NCBI GenBank assembly: GCA_902589185.1
Contig: CACIRZ010000001.1
Location: 59,873-123,872, forward strand
Length of the DNA stretch: 64,000 nucleotides
Reading direction: 5' to 3'
DNA from: an uncultured SAR116 cluster alpha proteobacterium
GTDB taxonomy: Bacteria > Pseudomonadota > Alphaproteobacteria > Puniceispirillales > Marisalimonadaceae
How positions within the stretch are numbered: position 1 is the stretch's first letter; each line of letters starts with the position of its first letter. This document shows, one piece after another, positions 63,607 through 64,000 of the stretch. The notes under the pieces are model-generated. The model was not told where the DNA came from. It saw nothing but the letters and a program-made list of their open reading frames with translations, and did not search any database. Both the position numbers and the translations under genes were made by a program.

Positions 63607-64000
63607 TTAATCATCTACAGGATTCTTAATTACATTAATTTTTGTTCTAATTTTTTTCATTCTCTCTTCAAGTTCATTTTTCTTAGGCGGGTTCTTTGAG
63701 TCTAACTGATCCAAAAGATTAGAAATTTCATTGGCTAATTCGTTACTTTGTTTATTTGAATCTAAGAGCCTCAGTTGAGTCTTTCTTATTAAAGCTCCCA
63801 AAATGACATTAGATTTAATGATTTCTTTAAAGTAAGATTTAGGTATTATTTTTGTAACTAATTTTTGAGTACATACTTTAGCAGTTACGGTTCTTGGAAC
63901 ATTGAGTAAAATGGAGCTCTCTCCAAATATCTCCCCCATACCTAGTCTATTCAGTTTTAATCCATCCTTTGTTTCAATATTGACATATCCCTCTAAAATT
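63607..64000 (-). CDS. Cyclic nucleotide-binding (CNB/Crp-like) domain protein, continues beyond window end
   Basis: Frame is open to base 64000 and reads ILEGYVNIETKDGLKLNRLGMGEIFGESSILLNVPRTVTAKV; unusual charged C-terminal tail. Confidence 0.75.
   Translation of the reverse strand, partial: ILEGYVNIETKDGLKLNRLGMGEIFGESSILLNVPRTVTAKVCTQKLVTKIIPKSYFKEIIKSNVILGALIRKTQLRLLDSNKQSNELANEISNLLDQLDSKNPPKKNELEERMKKIRTKINVIKNPVDD

Overview
AT-rich, gene-dense window from what looks like a streamlined marine-type alphaproteobacterium. This is inferred from the split F1 operon atpHAGDC, its priA-fsa-xerC neighbours, and an Irr-like regulator; no phylogeny was run. The left ~15.6 kb is mostly housekeeping: gpmI (cut by the window start), ctpA, rppH, an amidase, the F1-ATPase operon, priA, a transaldolase-like aldolase, xerC, katG and irr/fur. 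The remaining ~48 kb is a catabolic region. It holds four class III (CaiB/BaiF) CoA-transferases, three MmgE/PrpD proteins, further amidases, MaoC/CitE/enoyl-CoA hydratase genes, TRAP (DctPQM) and TTT (TctCBA) carboxylate transporters, two flavin monooxygenases (one Baeyer-Villiger type), TauD, a muconate-lactonizing-type enolase, and the glutathione-dependent formaldehyde pathway (frmA-fghA). No tRNA, rRNA, CRISPR array, transposase or prophage genes were seen. Main points of interest: (1) a 9-gene co-directional block with parts for C5-dicarboxylyl-CoA (itaconate/mesaconate/citramalate-like) degradation plus TRAP uptake; (2) an Irr-ICE-like palindrome next to a consensus katG -35 box, and a Fur-box-like site on the irr promoter; (3) an EamA transporter whose conserved N-terminus is only reachable from an ATT/ATA start; (4) hairpins directly after the binding-protein gene in both carboxylate transporter operons, one lying inside the tctB coding region; (5) repeated convergent gene pairs with interlocked stop codons. 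All calls come from reading the sequence and from recalled family motifs; no database search was run.
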